Shown in pieces: positions 14,701-24,100 of a stretch of 64,000 nucleotides of DNA. The DNA comes from Sarcocystis neurona (taxonomy: Eukaryota; Apicomplexa; Conoidasida; Eucoccidiorida; Sarcocystidae): assembly GCA_000727475.1 (NCBI GenBank), contig KL647291.1, positions 4,350,828 to 4,414,827 of the forward strand, written 5' to 3'. Within the stretch, counting starts at the first letter, position 1. Each line of letters opens with the position of its first letter. The notes beneath the pieces were generated by a model. That model did not search any database and was not told the origin of the DNA. It saw only the letters and a list, made by a program, of their open reading frames with translations. Position numbers and translations under genes: made by a program.

Positions 14701-16538
14701 ACACATGCAGGAACATTTTGTAGTCGGTATCTCCGTGTGCTGGACTGCCCCTGCGCTGTACACAGCTACATATATTCAGAGCCACAGACGTTGTCCAAGG
14801 TATGAGGAAGCGCCTCTTCGTTCACCGGCACAAAGCCCGAACAGACTGCATACTTTCTTCAGATTTCGAGTGCGACAGCCAGGCGGGACGACACCCCGAC
14901 AACACGCGGATAGAAAACTGTGGCCTTGTGCATGCAGGGTTGATACATATGTATATATATATATACGGACAAAGGTACTTGCATACATGTGCAACTCCGA
15001 TAGAGATGAAAGAAATACGTGTATCATCGCGCGTGCAGCGACACGGAGACCCCCTACGTGACCTATGCGCACACAATGCAGACACGCGTTACATTCTCGT
15101 GTACCGTCCCTGTTGTATTTGGATAGACGACACACATACCATATATATGCACATATATATGCATATATGCACTACTGGGTGCGTCAATACGCCGCCACCA
15201 CAGATCAAGCGGAAACGACCACACGTTTACACCAGATGCTCTATTATCCACAGTGCGCTGGACAGGCAGCTGTGAGCAGAGATACGCAGGGAGAGCTTAT
15301 CCTGCTGTGCGCAACACACAGCCGGCTCCGCCCAGCGACAGAAGCAAAAAGACGGTTCACGGTGCACACACCGACGTTGTTGTCAGCTTGCAGATCATGG
15401 TGAAAGGCGCCACTTCACACGCTATCCTTGTTGAATTTTCATGTGCCAAGAATTGCCCTAGAGACGAGTTTCGGCTACACCGAAAGCGGGAGAAAAAATC
15501 TCCAGAACAAGCGCTCGCGTACGCACGGGTGTATCTACGCAGATACCACCTGCAAGAGAGACGCATGCTCTCTTGGTGAGAAGCATGCACACACCAAAGA
15601 AAGATCTCTTTATGTATCCACCTGCATACATAGATGCACAAGTGCATGCACGCGCATGCGAGGTGGGGTTGGTGGTGTGCACGTGAGACGGTTCCCTGTA
15701 GAGTTGCAGACAAACATACCAGCGAAAGAATCCGCAGAAACAGGCCTGAGCAACAACTTGCAACAGCAGCTTCTCTAGCACACCGTCTCACACATATCTC
15801 GGGATACCGTGAAGCCATTATACGCTCACAGGACACATGTCTATACATATATATATATATATCCACGTGCGTGAAATACACGCGCTCTGTACGTAATACA
15901 TATGTCTAAGCGATGGGGGAGTAAGAATATACATAGACTGGCACGTGCGCTGCAGTATGGCGACCGGTCCTTGATCTCGACATTACTAGCCCGTGCGGGT
16001 GAACTACCGCAGGACAGAGTCGCAAGATGAAGCGCCCCTGCTGGCTGTCTTCCTGTCGCGCGGTTGGCCTTGTGTACATGTGTACAGGCCAGGGCGTGGC
16101 TACAGAAGCAGGAGCCTCACGCCGCCCTTCCATTAATTTACGTACACACATTCTCACGATATGGTAGTGATGGCACGACGTCTTCGCAGAGATGCAGGCG
16201 GCCGACGACGTTCGCGTACGTCGCCGTCCGCGTTATGGAACGTCCTGTTAAATGTAATTAAGACGACACGTGTGATCACAGTATCCGCACGAATACGCGG
16301 CAGACAAGCACTAGCACACATCCAGGACCCCCTTGCATGCATAGATACTTCACAGAGAGACAGAGAGAAACATAAATTCCTGAATGATGTTAGACAGCTC
16401 TGAAGGTTCGACGTGTTCTGGGGTGGGTCTCCAGACAACTGTACTTACGATAGCTCGCTTCATGTAGCGGCCCTGCTCCCTCACGACGGCGCTCGCCTCG
16501 TCCAGGAGTTTCTCCTGATCTTGCTCCAGCAGCAGCAT
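1..16538 (-). CDS. VPS35: VPS35, retromer core subunit (split gene, 10 exons placed, 3' end outside window)
   Basis: VPS35 is the alpha-solenoid backbone of retromer, which recycles cargo from endosomes to the Golgi or plasma membrane; in coccidia retromer also serves traffic to secretory organelles (family knowledge). Exons, 5' to 3': 16449-16538, 13454-13550, 12153-12462, 9133-9500, 7944-8011, 6528-7128, 5182-5553, 3865-4082, 1436-1816 and 1-136. Lengths 90, 97, 310, 368, 68, 601, 372, 218, 381 and 136+ keep one frame at all nine junctions and give about 880 codons; human VPS35 is about 796 residues, and some 80-100 C-terminal residues lie beyond the left edge. Diagnostic stretches are the N-terminal [16 protein letters not shown], the VPS26-binding [47 protein letters not shown] and [13 protein letters not shown]. 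Gly/Ser-rich and acidic insertions between helices account for the extra length. Confidence 0.95.
137..1435 (-). repeat. VPS35 intron 9: purine-rich and CAG-triplet filler
   Basis: The stretch at 150-310 is GA-rich, and 370-1330 is dense in CAG/GCA triplets on the plus strand, so the VPS35 transcript carries CUG-type repeats. Several open frames exist on both strands but all are low-complexity Gln/Ala/Cys. No conserved coding was seen. Confidence 0.7.
1436..1816 (-). CDS. VPS35: VPS35 exon 9
   Basis: Starts phase 0 after GGTCGGCAG with [14 protein letters not shown]. After an Ala/Ser-rich insertion come [39 protein letters not shown] and [15 protein letters not shown], one of the most conserved parts of VPS35. 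Donor GTAAGC. Confidence 0.95.
1817..3864 (-). repeat. VPS35 intron 8: CAG tract then TA/CA/GA microsatellites
   Basis: CAG/GCA-rich to about 2260. From 2630 onward there are (TG)n, (AT)n, (CA)n and (AGAGAC)n runs, for example at 2990-3075 and 3540-3860. Two short exon-like pieces were examined and rejected because their phase does not fit the flanking exons. Confidence 0.65.
3865..4082 (-). CDS. VPS35: VPS35 exon 8
   Basis: The acceptor AACTGCAG is followed by GC, completing Gly. It encodes [20 protein letters not shown], corresponding to the TLPPLVFAA block, then a poly-Gln/Ser patch and [16 protein letters not shown]. The donor is GTATAT at the edge of an (AT)n tract, phase 0. Confidence 0.9.
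5182..5553 (-). CDS. VPS35: VPS35 exon 7
   Basis: Two bases complete a Val codon, giving [13 protein letters not shown], which aligns without gaps to the human SRKSMSCYVLSNVL region. An acidic, Ser/Gly-rich insertion follows, then [19 protein letters not shown], which matches the EQSLVGRFIHLL block, and ARQTFAEG. Donor GTAAGG. Confidence 0.9.
6528..7128 (-). CDS. VPS35: VPS35 exon 6
   Basis: Starts phase 0 after GTCGTGCAG with [16 protein letters not shown]. It contains a Gly/Ser-rich insertion ([16 protein letters not shown]), then [15 protein letters not shown] (the YPDRVDYVD block) and [15 protein letters not shown]. Coding homology ends at DLRRQ. The only frame-compatible exit before the in-frame stop is AAG followed by GCAAGC, a GC donor. 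Confidence 0.88.
7944..8011 (-). CDS. VPS35: VPS35 exon 5 (short)
   Basis: A 68-base exon inside a CAG-rich stretch. The acceptor is GGCTTGCAG; TG completes a Val codon with the preceding G, and the donor is GTAAGT. It encodes [19 protein letters not shown], matching the VPS35 block written in the human protein as IIIALIDRLALFA. Easily missed because it is so short. Confidence 0.9.
9133..9500 (-). CDS. VPS35: VPS35 exon 4
   Basis: The acceptor CGCGCAG is followed by one base that completes Arg. A short Gly run precedes [20 protein letters not shown], then the charged [20 protein letters not shown] segment typical of VPS35, [16 protein letters not shown] and TLDPFL. Donor GTAATA after CCTTCGG, phase 1. 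Confidence 0.94.
10437..10450. repeat. Homopolymer run of 14 G
   Basis: An uninterrupted G14 lies inside VPS35 intron 3. It is a likely site of sequencing length error. Confidence 0.95.
10716..11580. repeat. Degenerate ACT/TAC triplet array with roughly 105-base higher-order units
   Basis: About 860 bases of VPS35 intron 3 are built from ACT/TAC triplets instead of the usual CAG. A longer landmark, roughly CTGCTA-n4-GGA-GACTCCTCTGT, recurs near 10842, 10931, 11092, 11183, 11285, 11392 and 11501. Most spacings are 90-110 bases. Confidence 0.75.
12153..12462 (-). CDS. VPS35: VPS35 exon 3
   Basis: Starts after CGTGCAG with AT, completing Tyr. It encodes helices through [15 protein letters not shown], which holds the PRLYL motif known to dock VPS26, then [15 protein letters not shown]. 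The donor is GTAAAC after GAAAG, phase 2. Confidence 0.93.
13454..13550 (-). CDS. VPS35: VPS35 exon 2
   Basis: Bounded by a GCATGCAG acceptor and a GTGAGT donor. It encodes the hallmark [20 protein letters not shown] block followed by SPKNYYEL. It ends one base into a codon, and the next exon supplies AT to make the Tyr of the conserved YYELY. Confidence 0.92.
16449..16538 (-). CDS. VPS35: VPS35 exon 1 (start codon)
   Basis: Thirty codons from ATG at 16538. The N-terminus with DQEKLLDEA and MKRAI matches the first helix of VPS35. The family usually starts only about ten residues before this motif, which supports this ATG, although the frame is open further upstream. A GTAAGT donor follows the ATC codon; phase 0. 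Confidence 0.9.
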
Positions 16539-16859
16539 CTTGCTCACGCGGATGTGGCAGCGACCAGCGGCAGCAACGGCAGCGGCAGACGAGTAAGGGT
16601 GGCGGCGGCGCAGCGCGCAGCGCAGTCGAGACGGCACGAAAGAACGGCGCCAAAAGGTGGCGGATAAAACCGAAAGGGAAAAGGGACGGGAGACCAGTGC
16701 AGGAAAATTTCGACAAAAAACGGAACAAAACAAAGAAGCGACGCAAAGATGCCGTAGATCCTATGCAATTCACGACCGAAACACGGGAAAACTAGAAAAA
16801 AAAGATCCTTCCCTCCTGGACAAATTGGCCTTCGGGGGTCGGCCGATACACCCCTGAAC

Positions 16860-17760
16860 CGATGAGACTATCCACATATATATATATATATATGCGTGTA
16901 TATCCATGAACATACATGCAAGTACTCTGCTGCGGAAGAATCTACAGTTGTGGAAAGAACAACTGCATCAGTATCTGAAAGAAGTGAAGAGACCTGATGA
17001 CATGGCACTGGGCGTCTCCTCGTAAGTGCCAGTCCTTGACGTACCGATGTATAAATATACATATATATATATATACAGGCATGAGCGCCACTCCTCGACG
17101 TACCGATACGTGTACACACATACGTATACCTGCATGCGTACAGCTCGGAGTTTGTCCTGGTGAGTCAGTCAACGCCTACACACATATACACACGATACTT
17201 ACGCAGGACGAAGGCATGTCCCGCTTCAAGGCAGATGCCCACATGTGCATACCTTTGGGCGTGGAGACACCGCGCATAGCTATATTACACCACGTGTGAC
17301 TTCGGGATGAATATCAGTCCTCTGCTTTGATGACGCCGTCGCGCTTGCTGTCGTACTCGACCGCAGTCACTGGTGAAGATGCTTTGTGTCTGGCTGCTGC
17401 TGTTTGGCTTTTTCCTGTGGCTACTGCAACTGCTGCTGCCGTCTAAGCTGTCACAGACACTCTATTGCAGCGGCCGTCTTCCCTTCGAGGGTCACGAGCT
17501 GCTGCTCCTGTGACCGGGCCGCCTCCTGCTGCGTTCGCTTCTGTGTACGCTTCCGGTGTCACGCTGCTGTTTTTCCGTGTTGCACGTCCTGGTGCGGTCC
17601 CCCGCGCCCACCAGTACTCCTGTCGCAGCTTTTCTCCGGAGCGACCGTCGTGCTGCTGCCGCTGTTCTCCGTACGGTACTCTTTCGACTCCGCAGTACGC
17701 GCAGCAGTTTTGCCGTCAGTTCTTCGTGACTACTGTGCTGCAGCTCGGGCCTCGCTGAAA
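16860..17760. repeat. Intergenic microsatellites and CTG-rich block upstream of VPS35
   Basis: (AT)n runs lie at 16873-16895 and 17055-17076; CTG/GCT triplets dominate 17386-17760. An open frame at 17386-18015 crosses into complex sequence but is Cys-rich and matches nothing I recognise. Confidence 0.5.
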
Positions 17761-20700
17761 AAAAATGTAGGCGCAGGAATGGGAGACAGCACGGCAGAGC
17801 AGGCGCACGACGTGACGGGGGACAGGAGCTGCTGCAGCAGCATCCAGACGACGCAGAAGCGACAGGAAACTCGCGAGCAACACTGCAAAGCGATACGACT
17901 TGTCAACGAGACTGCGCGAGTTGTATGCGGAACGGCGCTTTTATTAGGTGCGGTATTATATACGCCTGAATACGTGAGTGGACACTGCCTCCGACCCGCT
18001 GGAGACAGCGTTTAAAACCAGCTTGAGCCAGCCGTCCCCACACTTAAATGTCCCGCAACACTCTCTAAACAGCCCGTGCGTGGCTTCACATTGGTCGTTG
18101 TACCTTCGGGAAGCACGCGGAAGGCGAGCTCTGCGGTGCGTCGAGTGTATGTACACGTGACGACGGAGTCGCTCGTAGTTGGCAGTGCATTTCTCTTCAC
18201 CCATACAACTATGAATATTAGCTTACGGCACACCACACCACGTGTACTTGCACACAAATTACCTTATCCCACTACGTGACGATAAAACGGACAATCTCGG
18301 AATAATAGAGACTGGAAACGCTGCAATACGCAAGATATTACTTATGTAGGTCATGCATCTGTCTTGTCACTCGACAGTGTATTATCCAGCACTTCTGAAA
18401 GGAGCGTACGACGAAATACAAAAACAGCGGATTGCAGGGGAGGGAAGTAACATTCCCGGCGTTGCGGCGAGCGAGACGGTGGCAGACGCCCAGTACAAAG
18501 CGTTTTGAATGGCACTTCGTAATCACACGAAAAAGACAAGAGGCACGGGAACTGGATCGTACACGCCAAAGCGGCTTTAAGGTTATTGTCATTTTAAGTG
18601 AGGAATGGAAAGAAAGTCACTCCGACCCTTTCTTCAAGGAAAGAAGAGGATGGCTCTCCCGTGCGATGACGCTGTTGGGGGAAGCTGAAGACACCCGATG
18701 ATCGTCGGCTCCGAAGGGAGAACAAACACGCGAGAAACCACGTGACGTTTCGCCGTGAATAAATTTAGTCGCTGAGGAGGGCGAACAAATTAGTAAGAAC
18801 TCGACCCGACAATAACGAAGCTTGTTGGGTGGGGACCTTTTTACAGGTTGAATGTAGGGGCAACCGACGACAAAAAGACTCGGAAAAAATCGCTTCCCTC
18901 GACGGCGGGTTACGTGTCTTGAACTCGGTTTTGCAAGGGTGAAAACCAGGTTGCGCTGGAGAACCTGAGAAAGCAGGACGTTGCGGAAGTTGAATACATG
19001 CGGGAAAACAAAGTGAGAGAATCCAAAAGTGTGAGAACCACCTGTTCCGTCCAGGAACGTCCATTGAAAGGACCTTAAAACGTATGAAACACAAATGCAC
19101 ACAGAATCCTTTGTGACGGTACAGAAAATTCAAATGGTTATCGTGTGTGTGTGCGTGTGTGCGTACGTATTCATGCTTCAATTTTGGCCCAGAAACCCGG
19201 AGAGTGCTGCGGACGTAAAACAGTTGGAGAAAGGGAAGCAGAAAGATTGCAACATTTGAAGAAAGGGAGGAAGAAACGTTGGAGCTACCTTTTAGATGAA
19301 ACTACACTATAACGAAATCACCGCAGCCCGCAGGGTATATTGGGCAAAAACAAACTCACGTGTCGCAGCAATTCATGCAGCAAGCACAGAAAGCGCGTGG
19401 AACCCCAGTGGAGAGAGGAAGGTTAGCACCATAGCGCAGTACCAGTGGACAATCGAGCTCATTCTCCCCCCCTCAATGACGAAAAAGTGAAATTGTCAGC
19501 GTACGCGGGAGGGGCTTCCCCAAGCTAGCGAACAGGGCCGAAAATTATCGTCTTCCGCGGTTCTTTTGAAGCTGCCGCCACAGGAGACATGCGAGTGGAT
19601 TCTCCGAGCACTCCTGAAGGACGTTAATGCCACAGAGTCATTCACCGATGCAATTCAGGAATTCCGCCACGATTCAAAGATGGAAAAATAGTTTAATGTG
19701 GAAACGGAAGCAGGACGAGTAAAACGCAGCGACGTGCGAGTGAGACAACGACGGAAGAAGAAAAACGAGCAAGACGACTGCAGTGCTGCCGGTGGAACGA
19801 CGGGAGGAAGACAACGGGGCTCACGATATACTTTCAGCGTAATTATCATTGCCGGCTGCTCCATTTTCACCGTCTGCGAATTTATGAGAGTTGCCGGTAC
19901 AGAACCGCAGTTCGCTTGCTGTCGCATTTGTCAGCGCAGGACCGGGTCTCAGACAAGGGTACGCCTGCCGACACCGTGGTTGGGACACAGAGACACACAT
20001 CTGAGAAGGAAGAGCTACGACAGAGAAGACAACTCGTATAACTTCAACATGGAAGGCAGACAAACGCGAGAGCTCCGCTATGATTCGGAATGCTATCGAT
20101 TATGAAGGTACCGGGGAGCTTGTGACCAAACGCAAAAATTGAAGCGTGGAGGATCAGGGCACATCACTTATTAGGGAGGAATACCGATAGAAGAGCTAGA
20201 ACTGAACTCTCCTCTTGTCACGGCGGTCGGTTCCATACCACAGCTTGACTCGACCATAGAAAAACATATTATCCCGTCATATGAAGTAACATTAGATACG
20301 AGAATATTTAGGGGGTTTGCGGGAGCAGGTGGGGGCAGTGCCTGCTGCCGTGCTCACCGCGATCAGTTCTCTGTTCAGTACGATGAATACTTTCCCCTCG
20401 TGGTAACAGAGTTGCTGTTGCAGAGAGATGGAAGCACAGGAGGACGTGTTCTGGTCGGGAGCGTCAGAGCGGTGTGGACCCCGGCGCAATAACAAAGCCG
20501 TCACTACTATATATACCGCTGAACCGAAAGAGTCCTTTGCTACAACACCTGAATAGGGTTTTCCGAAAACTTTATGTGGAATGAGTGGCAGAACCCGTAT
20601 TCTTCTACAGCTCATCTCATCTGACACCCACCAGCACGGCGTTTCCCGATGGTGATGAGGTCGCTGCAGGTGTCTGCACTGAAACTCACTAGCACTTCGA

Positions 20701-21047
20701 ACACCCGACTACTACTGGTCGCTGCGGGTGTGTGCACTGAAACTCACTGAGCATCTGGAACACTCGACAATACTGGATGGCAGTCCTGCAACAAAACGAG
20801 ACTCCCCCCTTCGCAGTACAAATCAAACAGAATACTCAGATACTTGTACGCCGCGATATCTGTCAATGCAGACACCAGTGACCCTCAGTCTGGTCTGTCT
20901 TCAGAGTTGTGTAGTACGGTGGAAAGGAATGATTAGTGGACGAGGGGGAACAGTCACGACGTTTCTTGTTGACTCGGAGCGGTTGGTCGGCGGGTCAACA
21001 ATAAGAAGCCTAGGCAAGAAAGGTGAGCGTGCTGAGAACAGGGACGC
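17761..21047. other. Repeat-poor intergenic stretch, no recognised gene
   Basis: Between the CTG block and the tRNA there is almost no CAG, CA or AT repeat, in sharp contrast with the flanks. Open frames of up to about 160 codons exist on both strands (for example 18617-19102 minus and 19698-20105 plus), but none shows a domain I can name. A tandem duplication lies at 20659-20775. Confidence 0.5.
20659..20775. repeat. Imperfect tandem duplication, period about 58 bases
   Basis: Two adjacent copies begin with GGTCGCTGC(A/G)GGTGT at 20659 and 20717. Both continue with GCACTGAAACTCACT and end with GAACAC-CGAC-A-TAC. It lies about 270 bases from the 3' end of the tRNA gene. Confidence 0.8.
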
Positions 21048-21120
21048 AGCCGACGACGGGGCTCGAACCCGCGACCACGAGGTTAAGAGCCTCGCGCTCT
21101 ACCGACTGAGCTACACCGGC
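21048..21120 (-). tRNA. tRNA-Lys (anticodon CUU)
   Basis: Reading from 21120 downward, a full cloverleaf forms. The acceptor stem GCCGGTG pairs with CGTCGGC using two G-U wobbles. The D arm is GCTC/GAGC, the anticodon stem is CGAGG/CCTCG with loop CTCTTAA, and the T arm is GCGGG/CCCGT with loop TTCGAGC. Bases 34-36 are CTT, decoding AAG lysine. Internal A-box-like (TAGCTCAGTCGG) and B-box-like (GGTTCGAGCCC) promoter elements are intact. There is no intron and no encoded CCA. A clean run of four or more T was not found just after the 3' end. Confidence 0.95.
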
Positions 21121-24100
21121 GTATAGTGTGTACAGGGCAGTTTTTCGCAGCGTTGAAAGATGATCGTAGCAATATATACCCTCGGTCCGCTGCCCTTTTC
21201 CGTGAAGGATGTATTCGTTTTTGCCATCATGAAAAGGGTAAACGAGAGTAATCGAGGGTGCATCAATTTCCTGTCGTATCGTGCCGGCGAAAATACTACG
21301 TGCGTCCTTTTTAGTGTGATGTTTCGAAGGCCATCCCTGACGTTAACACTATCGGGCTCTGATGAAGAACTACACATACTGATGCCACGAGGCACAAAGG
21401 ATCACTTTTGTGGCTTCTCAGTATCATTTACCTGATGGTAGAGTCCACGAAGAAACATTGTTCAAGATGTGAATTGAGGGCACTGCGACATAGCGGCACT
21501 GTACATGGAAGAAGACCAAATGAACCAGTGGTTACATCAAAGCACCTCAGGAAGTTTCAGCTATCCGCGCTGATAACCGCATGATTGTACAGGCAGATCT
21601 TCACTTTCCTGCCTCCCATGCCGCGTGGCGAGGTGGCGGTAGCACCAGATATCTCCAGTACAATTTGTATGCAAGATCAGTGCATGGACTATGGATGATA
21701 CTGATCTTTAAAACGTTCATCTTCGTCAGGATATGCGTCGACTCGCTTTCTCCTACTAGACCATCAATATTTTCGACTCAAAAAACAGTGCGTAGACTAC
21801 CCGTCTCCATACACGACATTGTATTAGCTTCTCATTCAGAAGCTTGCCTCTCATACCCTCGGGCACCCACACTGTTGTCTTTGCATACTTTCACTGTTGA
21901 TGCTGTCCGCAACGTCTGTATCAGGTTCTACAGCACAGTTTATACGTCCTCATCAAGACTTCTGCAGAGTCCCTATTGTCCGGCTCTGATTCACGACTTC
22001 TTCGGAGATATTACATTGCATTAATACTTTATAGGGTGCTACTACACACCGCATTACGCAGGTCTTCAGGGTGCCTGCCACAGTGAACCACGCGCTGTAA
22101 GTCATGCTGTATCACTTTCTCGCTGAGGAATTCTACACTCTCTCGTGTGAAGAAAAAGAGAAAGCGGGTGGTGCCGAACTAGTGACTCCTCGGCTGTATG
22201 AGGTACTGCTTCTGGAAGTCTGGCAGAGAAAAGGGATTACCCTGCAGGATGTACGGACGCATTCAGCGGTTATGTGTAATGCGAATCAGAATATATCTGC
22301 ATATACATATATATATATATCTCGCAGCACTACCAACGCAGAGCGTTCGTACGATTACGTGAGGACCCCTCTGCGTCTGTCTGTCTGCGTAAGCTGCAGT
22401 GGCAACCCGTGTACCTGTTCGGCTTTCTCTCGCCATCACACACTCTGTATCTATCTATACCTATTCCTGCTACGAAAAATGTATACATGCAAATCTCCCT
22501 ATATCGACCATTTCCTCGAGCCTTCTGCATGCGTGTGTACATGCGTGCGTGAATATATAGATGTGCATTCACAGCTCCTCGGGACCTGTAAACATCCTCA
22601 CCTCAATTCTTGGAAAGCTTGCACAAGAAGGAATTCTGTGCGTATCAGTGCACCCTGTGACACCTCCATAATACATGCCTTTTGCGGACGGTGAGTAGCA
22701 GAATTAGCAGGACTGAAGAACTACACATGTGGCGTCTCCGAAGAAGTCAAGGGCCGAGTGTGACCACAGACCCTTATCGGGTGCACTAGGTAGACGAACT
22801 TTCCCTCCCCACCCGAGCCTTTCTCACTTGTTACCACGATTGTACCATGTATCTGTACAGCGCGTGCACGCATCGTCAGTCCGTTATCATAATGAATGAG
22901 TCCTGAACGTGACCTCGGGGTGACTCTTTTTACACATGTTTGTACCTCTCGCTGTTCGTCGAGAACATCCTCAAGTAGAGTACTCTACAACGTCTACCTC
23001 CACTCGCTTCCAGTGGCAGAGACGGGGCACGACTCTTAATGCCTTTGAAAGACAGACATTTCCCACCGCACAGCTGTTTTGCAACCTACTGCTTTATTAC
23101 ACAGTCATTCATTACTTCCCTTCCTTCGCCTCATATCACCGAAACAACACGGTCCAACCTCGGGCGGGTAGGCTTTTTCTAAAACAGGGCACGTGCCATA
23201 TCTCTTCGTGTCCCTGACTGTGTGTAATCTATTTCATTTTGTACGGAGGCGTGTCCGTGCACAAGACCTCTAGCCGCAGTCGCTACAGCAGCGCTCTCAG
23301 CTACAAAGCCTGGAGCAGCAGACTCTGTATCGACTTCACAAGCCGTAGCGACAGCTTTAGATTCTGCAGCAGCAGAACTATTCGCAGCCCTTAGGATAGC
23401 AGCCTCCGCACTGTTCCCTCAGCACAAGACATACGGCAGTAGCCTTATTATTGAGGAGAGCGCCTGCAGTAACAGTAGCGGTCAGCCGCATCTTGACACG
23501 CAGCAGCAGTAGGCTGAGCTATAGTGTGCAGCTCTACCCAGAGGCAGCAGCAGCAGCTTCCTCTACAACGCATACAGCCGCATCCTCCACCACAGCACAC
23601 ACGCGAACAACAACTCACAGTGTCAGCAACAGCAGCGGCGCCTGCACCAACAGCAGCACGGGTGCGTCACCCCACCAGTACTCTGGGCAAGAGTTCCAGC
23701 TGCGGTAGTCTCTGCGGCAGCACCTTTGACAGGATCCGGATGGCAGCACCAGCACCAGCAGTTCCGAGTGACGGACGAGCCAGTCGCGCCAGCGGGGGAA
23801 GTACCGACTACAACAGCGGCTTCCACTGCTACAGCACCTACACCAGCAGCACATATATAAAGCCGACACCCCCACAAGTACGACCACCGCCACCCCGACG
23901 TCGGCAGCACAAAAGAGAGTACTACTGTTCTACCGCAACGCCGCAGCGACAATTTGGCGAGTCGAGACCTTTACTGTGCCCTTGCAGCGTGCAGGGAGAC
24001 AAACTGCACACAGAGCCACGCACTTTGAATCAATTTCACGGAGGCCTTCATATTTCAGGTACTACGAGGAAAGCACAAGACCCACATAATAATCTCCAGG

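Noticed and set aside
14700..16400. Open frames in VPS35 intron 1
   Set aside because: No domain or splice-consistent exon; the phase 0 join of exons 1 and 2 needs nothing between.
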